From Palaemon carinicauda (Eukaryota; Arthropoda; Malacostraca; Decapoda; Palaemonidae): a DNA stretch of 64,000 nucleotides. A program made the position numbers and the translations under genes. The stretch lies in assembly GCF_036898095.1 (NCBI RefSeq), contig NC_090767.1, forward strand, positions 26,765,857 to 26,829,856, written 5' to 3'. The notes below the pieces were generated by a model. That model made no database searches. It was not told where the DNA came from and worked only from the letters and a program-made list of their open reading frames with translations. Each line of letters starts with the position of its first letter. The first letter of the stretch is position 1. This document shows, in pieces, positions 1-13,586 of the stretch.

Positions 1-343
1 CAGATAATAAAATAGAAATTTTATTTCACAAATGCAGAAATTAAATAAATTACAGCAATAAGTAAAGTTCATTTACAGTAATTATAATGTACATAGTAAA
101 AAAGACTTGCTCTTGAATCTGAAAAGGAATTTCAAGTTTATTAGTAGGTACTCGTTCTCGAGGAACGCAAGTCTTGAATAAAACACATCATGCTCAGGGC
201 ATGCGGCACTTATGTGACAACTATGACATTTCACCTGGGATAAGAACAGTTATAAAAGCACTAAATGTTTTCAACATCACTATGTATCGCTCGAGGGTCA
301 ACATAGGCACCCGAAGAGTTAGAGTCCCAAGTAACTCACTGTT
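1..343 (-). other. 3' noncoding part of DIRS A1
   Basis: AT-rich DNA downstream of the recombinase stop codon. I see no gene. In A2 the corresponding position leads to an ICR-like sequence and the 3' ITR, so those parts of A1 should lie just outside the window. Confidence 0.5.
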
Positions 344-1450
344 CTACGCAGAGTTAGGTGCAGGTTTCATAACACTACCTGCGGCTACCACAAAATGTTT
401 GACTTCGTGCACTTGTTTCGCATAATGTTTAAAGAAAACGCGCGAGGACTTCCAACCTGTGAAGTTTTTAAGGCTTTCAAAGTCCATGCTCTGAAAGAAA
501 TTCAGAGATGATGCAACTTTCCTAGGATCATGACCAGCGGGTGTACTATCGGGATCCGCTCTGCGAATGAAGTAGGTGATTTTCGCTCTTAATTGTTTCA
601 GTGACAGGTCGCTGCCCGATGTTTCTCCTTTGAAGAGTTGGCCTCCACCAAAGTTCGAAGTTCTGCGAAGATAGACCTTGAGGCTCTCTACTGGGCATAG
701 AGAGACATCTTCCTTCAGGGGGCATATTCTCCAGGGGCCCCATCTTTTGGTGGGTAATTCATTTTTGGCGAGAAACGTCGGATCAGGGGAGAGGGTAACG
801 TCTCCTGTATCGGTAAACAGGATGTGTCCTTCTTCTCTTGATAATGCCACTATTTCGCTGACTCGAGCTCCTGAAGCAAGAGCAAAGAGAAATATAACTT
901 TCTGAGTCAGATCCTTGAGAGGGCATAAATCATTATCCAAGTTGGAAGCGAAATGGAGCACCTTGTCTAGTGACCAGGAGATCGGTTTCGGTGGGGTTGC
1001 TGGGCGTAGGCGAGCACATGCTTTCGGTAGTTTGTTGAAGATGTCGCTGGACAGATCAATTTGGAAAGCATATAGAATTGGTCTGGTCAAGGCCGATTTG
1101 CAGGTTGAAATCGTATTGGCTGCTAATCCCTGTCCATGAAGGTGAATAAAGAAGGACATGCAGAAATCAATCGTGATTTCTTTAGGATTTTTTGTCTTGA
1201 CAAAGGAGACCCATTTCCTCCAGGATGATTCGTATTGCCGTCTCGTGGATTCGGTCTTGTATTCCTCTAGGAAGTCCAGACTTTTCTTCGAGATCCCAAA
1301 CCTCTTCTTTGCGGCTAGGGAGAGAAAATCATGAGATGAAGGTCCTTGATTTTCGATGATGAAGCGAAGACAGTCGACTTCTGTACTTGTTGAGTGAGAA
1401 CTGGGCCCGGGAGAGGGATCAGCTTGGGCTGCAGCTCCAGGACCAGGGGG
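344..1450 (-). CDS. Tyrosine recombinase of DIRS A1
   Basis: Integrates the circular DNA copy of the element. The frame stays open up to about 3112, but the part upstream of about 1450 is only a shadow of the RT frame, so the true start is uncertain; it overlaps the end of RT-RNase H by roughly 130 bp, as is usual in DIRS. An N-terminal SAM-like core-binding domain (SLDFLEEYKTESTRRQYESS onward) precedes the catalytic domain. Catalytic residues are visible: Arg in GARVSEI (854-871), His and Arg in GHDPRK (518-535), and the nucleophile Tyr in KHYAK (Tyr codon 422-424). The protein ends with AAGSVMKPAPNSA, matching the AAGSLISPD end of A2. No inactivating lesion is visible. Confidence 0.85.
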   Translation of the reverse strand, partial: PPGPGAAAQADPSPGPSSHSTSTEVDCLRFIIENQGPSSHDFLSLAAKKRFGISKKSLDFLEEYKTESTRRQYESSWRKWVSFVKTKNPKEITIDFCMSFFIHLHGQGLAANTISTCKSALTRPILYAFQIDLSSDIFNKLPKACARLRPATPPKPISWSLDKVLHFASNLDNDLCPLKDLTQKVIFLFALASGARVSEIVALSREEGHILFTDTGDVTLSPDPTFLAKNELPTKRWGPWRICPLKEDVSLCPVESLKVYLRRTSNFGGGQLFKGETSGSDLSLKQLRAKITYFIRRADPDSTPAGHDPRKVASSLNFFQSMDFESLKNFTGWKSSRVFFKHYAKQVHEVKHFVVAAGSVMKPAPNSA

Positions 1451-3252
1451 TACCAGTTGCTCCGGGGCCACTTGGGAGCCACTAGGGCCGCTGTCCCTTT
1501 GAAGGTTCTCAATTTGGAGAGGACTTTCAACAGAAGGTTGGTGGGAGGGAACAGGTAGATCTTGGACCATCTGTTCCAGTCCAGTGACATGGCATCCACT
1601 GCTTCTGCCTTGGGGTCCTCGTACGGGGCCACATACCGAGGAAGTTGATTGTTGTCGCTCGTTGCAAAGAGATCTATCTGAAGTTCTGGGACTTGGTGAG
1701 AGATGAAGGAGAACGATCTTGCGTCTAGAGACCATTCCGACTCTATCGGGGTTGTCCGAGATAGAGCATCCGCTGTCACGTTGCGGAATCCTTGTAGGTG
1801 AACTGCAGACAGGTGCCACTTCTTCTTCTCTGCCAGACGGAAGATTGGGAGAAGCACCTGATTTATATGGGGCGATCTTGAGCCTTGGCGATTGAGACAA
1901 CGAACTACCACCGAGTTGTCTAGGGTTAGACGAATGTGGATCGAGAGCGGCGGGGATAATCTCTTCAGAGTTAGAAGGACCGCCATGGCCTCCAAGATGT
2001 TTATATGGAACGTCTTGAACAGGGGAGACCAGGTGCCTTGAGCCTGTTTTTGGTGGGAGTGACCTCCCCAACCCTCCAGCGAAGCGTCCGTGTGGATGTT
2101 GAGTGATGGAGGAGGGTGTTGGAGAGGCATGGACCTTTTCAGGGCCTTTGCTTCTGACCACGGCTTTAGGAGAAGTCGAAGTCTGTTTGGAAGCCGTCTC
2201 TTGAGGTCTCTTCGAGCGATGGATGCAGAACGTCTCCAGACTCCCGCGGCATCCTTTAGCTGTGCACGAAGCACTGGGTTTGTTACTGAGGCGAACTGTA
2301 GAGAGCCTAGAACTCGTTCCTGCTGGCGTCTTGAAATTCGTTTGGATTTCAGCAGTCGCTTGACAGACCCTGCTATTTCCTTCCTTTTCTTCTGGGGGAT
2401 GGAAAGGCGGTGTGACTGAAGGTTCCATTGGATTCCCAACCACTGGAACTTCTGAGCTGGAGAGAGGCGAGATTTCTTCTCGTTGATCTTGAATCCCAGG
2501 TGTTCTAGGTACTGGGTGACTTTGTTGCAAGATTTTACACAATCTTCGGGCGATGGAGCCCAGACTAGCCAGTCGTCGAGGTAGGCCATCACCTGGACGT
2601 TTCGGAGGCGGAGCTGTTGTACTATGGCGTCCGCCAGCTTTGTGAAGATCCGAGGGGCCACGTTGAGGCCGAAGGGCATGGCCCGGAAGGCGTAGCTTTT
2701 CCTTTGGAGTCGAAATCCTAGGTAGGAGGAAGCGTGATGGTTCATTGGAACGTGCCAGTAGGCATCCGCCAGGTCTATGGAGACCGTGTAGGAACCTCGA
2801 GGCAGAAGGGTCCTTATCTGTTGAAGAGTCAGCATCTTGAACTTGTCGTTCGCTATGAACTTGTTGAGGGGGGATAAGTCCAGAATGACTCTGAGTTTGT
2901 CGGAGTCTTTCTTGGGGACACAAAACAGTCTCCCTTGGAACCTGGTGGACTTTACCTTCCTTATCACCTTCTTGTTCAAGAGATCTAGGACATATTCTTC
3001 CAGAAGGGGGGTTGATTGTTGGAAGAATTGCTGGAAGGTTGGGGGTGGTTGAGTCCAACTCCAGCCTAGACCCTTCTTGACGATGCTGTGTGCCCAGGGA
3101 TCGAAGGTCCAACGATCCTGGAATTGGCGGAGTCTTCCTCCCACCGGAAGCACTTCATTGCTTCTGGTGTCCCGAGGGCTTGCTGCCTCGGCCGCTAGCT
3201 CCCTTTCCTCCTCTGCCTCTGGAGGGACGGCGAGATGCGTCTCTGCTTGCAC
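1315..3252 (-). CDS. Reverse transcriptase-RNase H of DIRS A1
   Basis: Makes and processes the cDNA of the element. A 645-codon open frame. RT motifs in order: LRVILDLSPLN, SIDLADAYWHVPM (motif A), MPFGLNVAPRIF (motif B) and the catalytic AYLDDW box (2569-2583, around residues 224-228). RNase H follows, with NIHTDASLEGWGG, the Glu of NILEAMAVL, the Asp of LTLDNSVVV, and ADALSR at its end. After RNase H comes a further conserved segment with QIDLFATSDNN and LFPPTNLL, which is typical of DIRS polyproteins. The first codons overlap the end of gag, so the displayed start may not be the translation start. All catalytic Asp and Glu residues are present. Confidence 0.9.
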   Translation of the reverse strand: MQAETHLAVPPEAEEERELAAEAASPRDTRSNEVLPVGGRLRQFQDRWTFDPWAHSIVKKGLGWSWTQPPPTFQQFFQQSTPLLEEYVLDLLNKKVIRKVKSTRFQGRLFCVPKKDSDKLRVILDLSPLNKFIANDKFKMLTLQQIRTLLPRGSYTVSIDLADAYWHVPMNHHASSYLGFRLQRKSYAFRAMPFGLNVAPRIFTKLADAIVQQLRLRNVQVMAYLDDWLVWAPSPEDCVKSCNKVTQYLEHLGFKINEKKSRLSPAQKFQWLGIQWNLQSHRLSIPQKKRKEIAGSVKRLLKSKRISRRQQERVLGSLQFASVTNPVLRAQLKDAAGVWRRSASIARRDLKRRLPNRLRLLLKPWSEAKALKRSMPLQHPPPSLNIHTDASLEGWGGHSHQKQAQGTWSPLFKTFHINILEAMAVLLTLKRLSPPLSIHIRLTLDNSVVVRCLNRQGSRSPHINQVLLPIFRLAEKKKWHLSAVHLQGFRNVTADALSRTTPIESEWSLDARSFSFISHQVPELQIDLFATSDNNQLPRYVAPYEDPKAEAVDAMSLDWNRWSKIYLFPPTNLLLKVLSKLRTFKGTAALVAPKWPRSNWYPLVLELQPKLIPLPGPVLTQQVQKSTVFASSSKIKDLHLMIFSP

Positions 3253-5255
3253 CTCTGTTTGAGCCTCTACCTTTGGGACGAAAGGTAGTTGTCTGTTGCT
3301 CGAAAGCAGGGGTGAAGACCGGTGACTGTGACAACACCGGTTGGGTGACCAACTGAAAGGTCTGTTGTGGCTGAGCTGCCACTTGGGAGGTAGCGGGTCC
3401 CAGAAACTGACGTCTATGTTGACGTTGCTGGGGTTTCTGTTTTAGGGATTTCCTCTTAGGTTGAGGTCCGTCGTCCTGAGAGGGTTTCCTTTTTCTTGAC
3501 ATGCCCCACTTGTGGAGAAGGTTCCTATTCTCCGTGGCGGCTTTGTCAGTGATTTCCTTCACAAGGTTAGAAGGAAAGAGGTGTTTGCCCCAGATGTTGG
3601 AGGAAATCAGCCTCCGGGGTTCGTGTTTCACAGTGGCACCTGCGAACACGAATTCACGACAGGCTCTCCGAGCGTTCATGAAGTGGTACAAGTCCTTCAT
3701 CACTGTAGTCATGTGGGATTTGGAGAGTACCATGTAGTGGTCTGGTACTCTGGTGTCACAGGCCATAATTTCAAGTTGGACTTGGTGAGACATAGATGCT
3801 GCGAGCCTCTCCTTCGTATCTTGTTCCCGACGAAGGAGGTGATCGTTGAGCTTAGGGAGGTCTTCGTTAAACTGACGTCCGGCGACGTCAGGATCTAGCT
3901 TTCCCACGACGAAAGTATGCTGGATATCCTTCCAGTGTCGAGCGTCAGGGGGAGTAACTATGGAGAAGGGTCTGCACTCCTCCAGTGCAGGGCAGGCTTT
4001 CCCCTCTTCCACAGCCTTCAGGCACGCAGCGAAGGCCTTTTCCAAGAATGGAAGTACCCGCATTTTCAGGTGCGACATAAGTAGGGTGCTTCTTGCTCAG
4101 GGCCGGAAGCTTAGAGCAGGTAAAACCCCTACTCTTGAATGTGTTGGCTAGCATAGCCTGGGCCTTCGCGAGATCGAACACTATCTCTTCCTTCGGTTCG
4201 GTCTCTTCTTTAGAGGCAGGTTCGGAACGAAGTCGGACGTAACAGTCCGGGTAGGCCTCAAAGTTTGGGAAGAACTCCACGTCTTCCAAAGGGACCGTGC
4301 CGATCTTGTCGCTGATAAAGATCCTGCCGGTCGCGATAACCATATGCTCAGCATACCTCCACGGGTTGGCATGTGAGCAAGCGGGGAGATCCTTAACCGA
4401 AATCCTTTTCGGTTCTCTGGATCCCATCATGGACCTGATGAACTCCTGATTCTCCTTTAACCTGTCGTCCATGACGGCTCTAATCAACCGGATCATTTCT
4501 TGAGTGGAAGAAGAGGGATCCGGGGTCGTGGAGTTAGACGGGATAGATACTTCCGTCGGTGTAGGAGTAGGAGCGGAGATGGAAGGAGGAGCGACCTCTT
4601 GCTCCGACTCGGCGTATTCCACCTGGTCTTCGTCATCTTCAGCTCCTTGAGCCATAAGAGTCTTCTCCGTGTCTTCCGAGACGTCCGACATATGTTCGTC
4701 ATCTTCAGAATCCAGGCGGTACTCGTGCATGGACTGAGCCATGACAACATCAGGTTCCACTGTAATTTGGACAGTGGGAATCGCATCCTTGGGAACCACA
4801 GAATCAGGGGAGGCCTTAGGGAACAGGAGTGACCTCAATTCTTCAGTGGCCAGGTACGGTCCGGTGGCATTCTTCTGGAAGCCACGCACCCACTTGCGTA
4901 ACTTCTCCCGAGAAATGTCCCTGACCTCTGCTGAGGGAGGGTTATGGAAGGCGTCAACTAGGTGAGCCTGGCAGACCGTACAATTCAGTGGGTTCCAGAA
5001 TTTCAGATCCCCTTTCTTTTCAGCACAAGGGGCGTGAGTCCTGCAAGCCGTATGCCCGTAGAAGTGCGGGCGTTTCACAGCGCAGAAGTCGAAGTCACAC
5101 TTCGTCTGCTCCTCCTGTGGAAGAAAGAGAAAATGAGTATGGGGGGAGTCATAAGAATGGCTCTTAAGCTAAGTTAACATTAATCATTAATTTTAACTTA
5201 ATGAAGGGAGTGATGCAGAGAGATTGAAGTAGTAAAGAAAACATACTCCATGCAT
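3155..5255 (-). pseudogene. Gag-like ORF1 of DIRS A1, two exons, one frameshift
   Basis: Structural protein of the element. On the minus strand a short exon (ATG at 5255, ending 5247 before GTATGT) can splice to an acceptor after a pyrimidine-rich ...TTCCACAG ending at 5115; the 132-bp intron keeps the frame. The N-terminus then carries Cys/His residues spaced C-x4-C-x9-H-x2-C-x2-H-x2-C-x14-C-x2-C, shared with A2. An acidic middle follows, then a conserved block (NPWRYAEHM, PLEDVEFFP, YVRL). Near 4030-4060 the reading shifts: the upstream frame runs to 3945, while homology to A2 continues in the frame covering 3155-4078. The C-terminus is basic and rich in Arg, Gly and Gln. The splice is inferred from consensus sites only. 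Confidence 0.7.
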
Positions 5256-7144
5256 CTCGCCCGTCTGGCTACCGCAAGCTTTATCCATGGGTAATCCGAG
5301 ATGGCCAAAGGCACAGGATAGTATTCCCTGAAATTCCACAGGGCAATGGAATTCCGTGGAAAACCAAGGATAAGTTTGGGACTGAGATCAATCAGTCCCA
5401 GATTAGGGAGTTAACAGGTCCCTTAAGGTAACTGCTTCCGGCAACCAGCCGCGCTAAGATGCACGCAGCATGCTGGAATATTGAAGAATGCAAAGGGACA
5501 GCATGCTTACTAATAGAACAGTACCAAGGCACTGGTCTAAAGAGTGTAACAGGCTATCTGTTTGCAGTGTAGGGCTATCAGTATACAAGTGATAGCTAGG
5601 AGAAGGGGGTGCAAGTATCCTTGACGCCTCCAGGAGGTTCCGGCAGACCTCCGGCACGCCGGAGGCCGCTCCAGCAGAGTTTCTGGCATTAGGACAGACA
5701 AAATGTAAGTCAAGAGTAAAGCCAGGGTGGCGGCCGCCGGCACAACGGCGGCACGCCGGCAGAGGAGCGGCGGCTCCGGCGGTCGGAGGATGCCGGATTG
5801 GTGACTGGGATAAGGATGGTTATAGCTGAACCAGGTTGCCGGCAGTAAACGCCGGCACTCCGGTGGCCGACCGGCTGGCGGACGGTGAAGCTAGGAGGAA
5901 GGAGGAAGGCCGTCGGCGGGAGCCGGCGGCGGTCGACAGTCCCCCGGCAAGCGGAGGGGCTGGCGGCATGAGGGTAGGGGAGAGTCACCAAGGTAGGAGG
6001 CAAGTATCGCCGACAGTGGAGGCGGCAAGGGACCGGCACCCGGAAAGTGAGAGAGACAGGGGGAGTGATGTAAGAAGTCCAGCCATGGAATCCAGACATC
6101 CCCCCCTGAGAGGGTGTACCCATGATAGAGGCAGGCTCTATCACCCAGGAGCTGGGGTCGCAGAGGACCGGGGGCTAGGGTAGCCCAAGGGAGGACTAGG
6201 GGACACCCAAGAGGGGAGAGACCTCCACATGCAGAACGCATCCAGTGGCTAACCCCATAGGACACTATGAAGGGTATATGTACCAGAGCGGACTGCACAA
6301 GGAAGCTCAAGGTAGCCCTATCACTCCGCCCTAAGGAGGAGTTGTAGGACAGGGGACAGATGGGTATAGACTAACCTAAGTGTAGGCTAGGCTATACAAG
6401 AGATAGGTGGGGAGGGGAGAAGAGAAGAGTCTTCCAAGGAAGGGGATCTGTACCGGAGCGGCCACTAGGGAAAGGGAGGACACTCCCTAACCTAAGATAA
6501 GGCCGCCAGGCTGAAACAGTGCATGGGTATAGTTTTCAGCAGGGGACAGAGTAACCTTCCAAAACCTAACCTAGAACAGGGCTAGGAGTCCTGAGCTAGG
6601 AAGGATAGAAGACATATCGCTATGGCAGGGCAGTCATAGACTATTCCTAGCCATAGAGGAAGGGCTAGCCTAACCTCACTCTCGGACGCAACCCTAAGGG
6701 GGGGTCATTCCCTTAGGGAGGACTGAGAGGCGATGAATACTCCATTAGACACTTGATCCCCTTACTCAGAAAGGAAATCAAGGCTAAACAGAGGGAGTGC
6801 CAAGGCAGGGGATGAAGGAAGCATATAGGGGTCCTACCAGGAGGTTAGGTTAGGAAGGGACACTAACTAACCTATCCCCTATATGGTCCCTGAAGGCGAA
6901 AAAACACTTGCATCACGGTCGAAAGTATTGTAAAATAATGCCACTATCTTCATAACTTAGCCTAGGATCACTAATAAAATCATGCATGAACACTTATATA
7001 CAGGCGCTCTGGCCTGGGGGCTATAGAAGCCGACTGGTATGAGGTCAATCGATGACCGATAAAAAAGCGTCGAAACACGATATAAAAGTTCCTAGCTATG
7101 AAGACTAAATAAACTAATGTAATCGATTAGTAAATAAGGCCGGA
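5256..7144 (-). other. 5' noncoding region of DIRS A1
   Basis: GC-rich sequence with many short runs such as CCGGCGG near 5640-5960, then a tract with repeated CTAACCTA/TAGGTTAG words (6300-6900). I see no convincing gene; short open frames here are low-complexity. The noncoding DNA upstream of gag in A2 (61586-63279) has a similar character. The ITR and promoter expected here are not recognisable before the N gap. Confidence 0.45.
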
Positions 7145-7644
7145 NNNNNNNNNNNNNNNNNNNNNNNNNNNNNNNNNNNNNNNNNNNNNNNNNNNNNNNN
7201 NNNNNNNNNNNNNNNNNNNNNNNNNNNNNNNNNNNNNNNNNNNNNNNNNNNNNNNNNNNNNNNNNNNNNNNNNNNNNNNNNNNNNNNNNNNNNNNNNNNN
7301 NNNNNNNNNNNNNNNNNNNNNNNNNNNNNNNNNNNNNNNNNNNNNNNNNNNNNNNNNNNNNNNNNNNNNNNNNNNNNNNNNNNNNNNNNNNNNNNNNNNN
7401 NNNNNNNNNNNNNNNNNNNNNNNNNNNNNNNNNNNNNNNNNNNNNNNNNNNNNNNNNNNNNNNNNNNNNNNNNNNNNNNNNNNNNNNNNNNNNNNNNNNN
7501 NNNNNNNNNNNNNNNNNNNNNNNNNNNNNNNNNNNNNNNNNNNNNNNNNNNNNNNNNNNNNNNNNNNNNNNNNNNNNNNNNNNNNNNNNNNNNNNNNNNN
7601 NNNNNNNNNNNNNNNNNNNNNNNNNNNNNNNNNNNNNNNNNNNN
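7145..7644. other. Assembly gap, exactly 500 N
   Basis: A run of 500 N, the length usually used as a placeholder for a gap of unknown size. Sequence on the two sides may not be truly adjacent, and the 5' end of DIRS A1 is probably lost here. Confidence 0.99.
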
Positions 7645-8959
7645 TCTTGGCTCTGCTGGGAAAAAGGGAGGTAGTAGGTGCACAATAGTCTCTCTGGCTT
7701 TTTTCATGATCATGTGACTTCGTTTCTAAATGTTATTTCCTTATTAAGAAAGTCTGATGCTTAAACTTCGTTGTTTGTACGTAAACACAAATCATCGTCC
7801 TTTGTTGTGAGCATGTTTTTTTAGCTAGGTTTGAACTCGGCTGTTGGAATTTATAGAGATATGTTAGTAGTTACTGACTGACAATGATGGGGAAGCAACT
7901 GAGTAGCCATTTTGTTTTCAGCCACCAGAGATTACAGACTAATTCCCGACGTTTTCATTTAGCTCTTATGATTTTTGGTTTTCTTTTATATGATGGTTTT
8001 GTCGAGATTATGTATGTAAGTGTGTTTGTGGAAGATGCAGGATATGCAAATTCCTTCCTGATTATGATAGCTGTGTGATAGTTATCCGCACATTCTTCTG
8101 ATAATCTGCTTCTGTCCTGTTGGACGGCTTTACTTATGGTGTCCCTTCCCTCGCTATGGTGATGACTGTCAATTCAACTCAGAAAAATTTATTTTCCTTA
8201 GGCAATGTGTTGGAGGAAGGAGTTCCTACATCTGTCTTCCTGTGCTAGGATGACCCTTAAAAGGGGAAATTTAAGTTTGTCCTTTTCCCTAGTGACTTTT
8301 TCATTGCTGAACGATAGAAATGGCATCGCATCAATCTTACTGTTTCTCTCCTTGTACCATTATTTAGTGTGGTTTTTGTGGACGGGACTCCACTCGCTTC
8401 CCTTCCTTTCCTCTTCCTGATTCTGCTAATACTTCAAGCATTAGAATAGAGATATGTGGTTAATCCTAAGAGAACAGTTTGTTTGTTCCTGGTCCTTTGA
8501 TTGGAGAGATTGATTCAGCCTGAGCTGGAGTCAGTCATTGAAGTTGGATAGCAAACAGTTATCCAGCCATGAAGCCTTCGCTTTTGATATTGCTGCTATT
8601 GTGTACACAAGTACAGACAGTGCCTGTCAAATGCATTGATTTTGTTCTTTTCATGAAATGGGAAGCATGAAGTTCATGTTCGCTTGAGGGAGGATAGACG
8701 CTGCAACTAGTTTATGGTTAAACTAGCTGTAGATCTACACTTCCTCTGTGCTTCTTGTAGGAGGCATGACTGTTTGCAGGCATCCCTATGTGCTGAGTGT
8801 AGGTCATGGCCTCCTGTGCAGTGGCAGGTGTACTTCCTGAAGGGGAAGAAGTGAGCGAAGTGTTTGATGGTGTCGGACTGTGCAACGCCCAAGAAGACGG
8901 GAATTCTATAACTGCTGCTCTCTCCTTGAGGGGTGTGACCACTGCTGCCGCCCATGTGC
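7645..8959. other. No recognised gene
   Basis: T-rich sequence with only short chance open frames on both strands. I recognise no transposon domain, RNA gene or tandem repeat. It may be decayed repeat or host intergenic DNA. Confidence 0.4.
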
Positions 8960-11060
8960 ATTCAGCCCTGGATCAATCCCCTATGAATATGTTACAGGGG
9001 TTGGAGTCCTAAGAGCTACATCAGTGAGCGTTTCTGGTTTCGCTGGTGGGTGGGGAATCCATAGCGTTTGAAGTACTGCTTCTTGAAAGCTCTTTGCCCT
9101 TGACTGTGCAGGCCATTTATGATGAGTTTAACCTAAGGAAGCCTTGGGCTTCCTTAAGTCTTTCAGGTTGGCCCTCCATGACTTTATTGAGGGAGTTGGT
9201 AGCTAAGGCTACTGCTCCCCTGGTACCCCGTGGGCAATTGCAAGTGTGTCAAATATCCGCAACAATGCCAGGGGTGAAGGGTATGGTGGTTCCCCTACTT
9301 TCAGGGAGCTTAGTGGTTGTCCATACATCGAGTAAGGTAGCTCTCTTCCAGGCAGGTAAAGTTCCGGCGTCGGGAGCCACGGTCCCCGTAGGTGGCTGAA
9401 AAGGGAAAAAGACCTATCCCCAGAGTTACCACGAGTAGGGAGGCGCCTGTCTTGCCACTTAGAGCATCCAACATCAACGAATGCCCTGGCCTTGTGGGCA
9501 GAGGTGGAAGGTATGTTGAAGAATGAGCTTGAAGTCCTTAAAGAGGAGTCTCCAGGCTTTTAGTGTTAGCTTTTCCTGGTGGAGAAGGGTACTGGAGGCT
9601 GGTCATCGACCTCTCTCCCCGGAAGAAGTTCAGGAAGGAGACAGTACAGTCTGTGCTGTATTCCTTCAGAAAGGGAGATGTTATCCTTTCAGTAGACACG
9701 AAGGAATCATACTTAAAAGTGCCTATTCTTCAGCCCTCTCTAAAATATCCCTGCTTCTACCTCTGTTATAGTGTACCAGTCAAGAATTTGTGCTTCGGAT
9801 TGTGTATGGGTCCCCAGCAGTTCATTTGGGTGTCCTTTTTGGTAGTCACTTGGGCCCATTTGCAATAGATATGCTTGCCTAGGTATCTCGATGATTGGTT
9901 GTTCCTGAAAAAGTAGTTTCAGGATCGTAATCAGATCCTCACATTTTGCCATGATCTGGAGATTGAAGTAAACTGGGAGAAGTAGAATCTTATACCCAAG
10001 TAGAGGATGTAGTACTTGAGCATGCTGATAGACATGGTAGCGGTGAGTGTCTTTTTAACGGATGATCACATCACTAGGTTCAGGGAGGTTTTGCAACCAT
10101 TCCTGTCCAAGGCAGAAGTACCAGCTCTCTGCAGGGAATGTCTTCTTGTTCACCTATCCTCATTAGAGAAGCTCGTTCCTCATGGGTATCTCCACCAGAG
10201 ATCCCTTTAATGGTGTCTGAAGGATCACTGGTTAGCCAACAGGGATTCTCAGTCTATCCTGTTCCAGTGGTCCACTGCTGGCTCAACCAGGAGAACCTAA
10301 ACGAGGGAGTCCCACTCGACTCTCAGCCTCCAGACTTGCGTGCGTGTGTCTGCACACCGGGTTTTAGATGCAAGCAGTATTCTTGGTATTGCAAGAATTC
10401 CAAGAAGGTTTTGGCATCACCACCACCATAGTGGCCTTCATCAACAAGCAATGGGAGATGGTCTCCTGTCCTCTTTATGGGCAAGAGGAATATAATAGCA
10501 AGACACACAAGGCTGTCAAAGGCTGATTGTAGAAGCAGAATGGTCCCTACATCCTCTGGAAGCGGAAAGGATCAACCTGTTTGCCCCCTGGCTGAACAGG
10601 AAGCTCCCCAAGCTTTGTTCCCCCATTCCGGACCCGTAGGTGTTGTTTTTAGATGCCCTCCAATAACAATGGGATCACTTAGACATGACCTCTTTTCTGC
10701 CATTCAGCCTGATCTCAACAGTGTGTTGTTTCCACCAGGACTCTGGGTAACCCTAGTGGCTTCAAGATATCCTCCCATTCTGCTTGCTTTTCTGGTTGAG
10801 GTCCTGAGAGGACTACCCCTGTGGCATACACTTCTCTGTCAGCCGCACCTGCAGAGGTAGGCTACCACCAAGTCGTTGAGTCCTTGGCTCTTCACGGGTG
10901 GAGGCTATCCAGCTTCTCCTTTGAGTGAAAGGCTTTTTGTGAGGCATTGCACATGAGATGTCTGGTTATCTAGAGGTCCTCTGCATCTGTCTACAATGCT
11001 AAGTGGGTCATCTTCTGTGATTGGTGTCGTAGAAGGCATTTGTTCCTACGTTGATACAAG
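8960..11060 (+). pseudogene. Decayed DIRS relic B1 (gag? - RT - start of recombinase)
   Basis: RT homology runs from about 9560: WRLVIDLSPRKK, a motif A-like SVDTKESYLKV, and YLDDW encoded at 9884-9898, then LEIEVNWEK. These are spread over several frames with stops. Around 10440-10460 an INKQW-like RNase H remnant is visible (compare YINKQGG in B5). Near 10958-11040 the reading MSGYLE...SVYNAKWVIFCDWCRR-like, in broken form, matches the start of the recombinase of B2 and B5, after which homology stops. The 8960-9540 part is open in pieces and occupies the gag position, but I cannot assign it. It is more divergent than B2, B3 and B5, so it is an old copy or a different subfamily. Confidence 0.6.
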
Positions 11061-11240
11061 TCGATGTTTAATTGGGTTATTTGCGGGTGAAGCCAGTTGT
11101 GGCCATTTGCTTGTGGCTGATCATTCACTCGTCTTCTGGCAGCTGAAGCAATAAGATGTCAGTTACTGGATTCCAGTATTTCTTGCTTGTTTAATACGTT
11201 TTTCTTTTATGTTTAAAAATGAGTGTGAAAAAAGTGTTTG

Positions 11241-11425
11241 TTCCGTAACTGGAATACAAGCCACGCTATTTAAAGTGGGTATTACTTTCGGCGTAGCTGA
11301 AAGGACGAGCCATTAAAATTTTAACGAGGGTTTACTACCCCACTGCTAGTTATCGAGGGGTAGGGAGGGTAGTTAGCTACCCTCCCCCTCACACACCTGT
11401 GTGGTAAGCCCACTTTTACTTTGGC
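11241..11425 (+). repeat. Left inverted terminal repeat of DIRS B2
   Basis: Starts TTCCGTAACTGGAATACAAG and includes GGGTATTACTTTCGGCGTAG, a GGGTAGTTAGCTACCC palindrome and CACACACCTGTG. The same words occur in reverse complement at 18590-18832. Related left ends lie at 19186-19217 (truncated) and 37641-37835. Confidence 0.8.

Positions 11426-13586
<2,161 letters not shown>

Larger units (their letters stand above)
1..7144 (-). mobile_element. DIRS retroelement A1, minus strand, incomplete at both ends
   Basis: Read on the minus strand, the order is 5' noncoding DNA, a spliced gag, RT-RNase H, and a tyrosine recombinase overlapping the RT-RNase H frame. RT with RNase H plus a tyrosine recombinase, and no integrase, defines the DIRS order. 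The 3' terminus lies left of base 1 and the 5' terminus is lost in or near the N gap, so no ITR is seen. Its proteins align along their length with those of A2 (44746-63573), a clearly different member of the same family. RT-RNase H and recombinase are open; gag has one frameshift. It is either a fairly young copy or one decayed only in gag. Confidence 0.88.

Noticed and set aside
1450..3112. Upstream half of the 922-codon recombinase frame as a separate protein
   Set aside because: It overlaps RT-RNase H in another frame and shows no domain; the same shadow occurs in A2 (46946-48320).
7092..7713. Two ~198-codon minus-strand frames
   Set aside because: They run through the 500-N gap; only short ends are real sequence.
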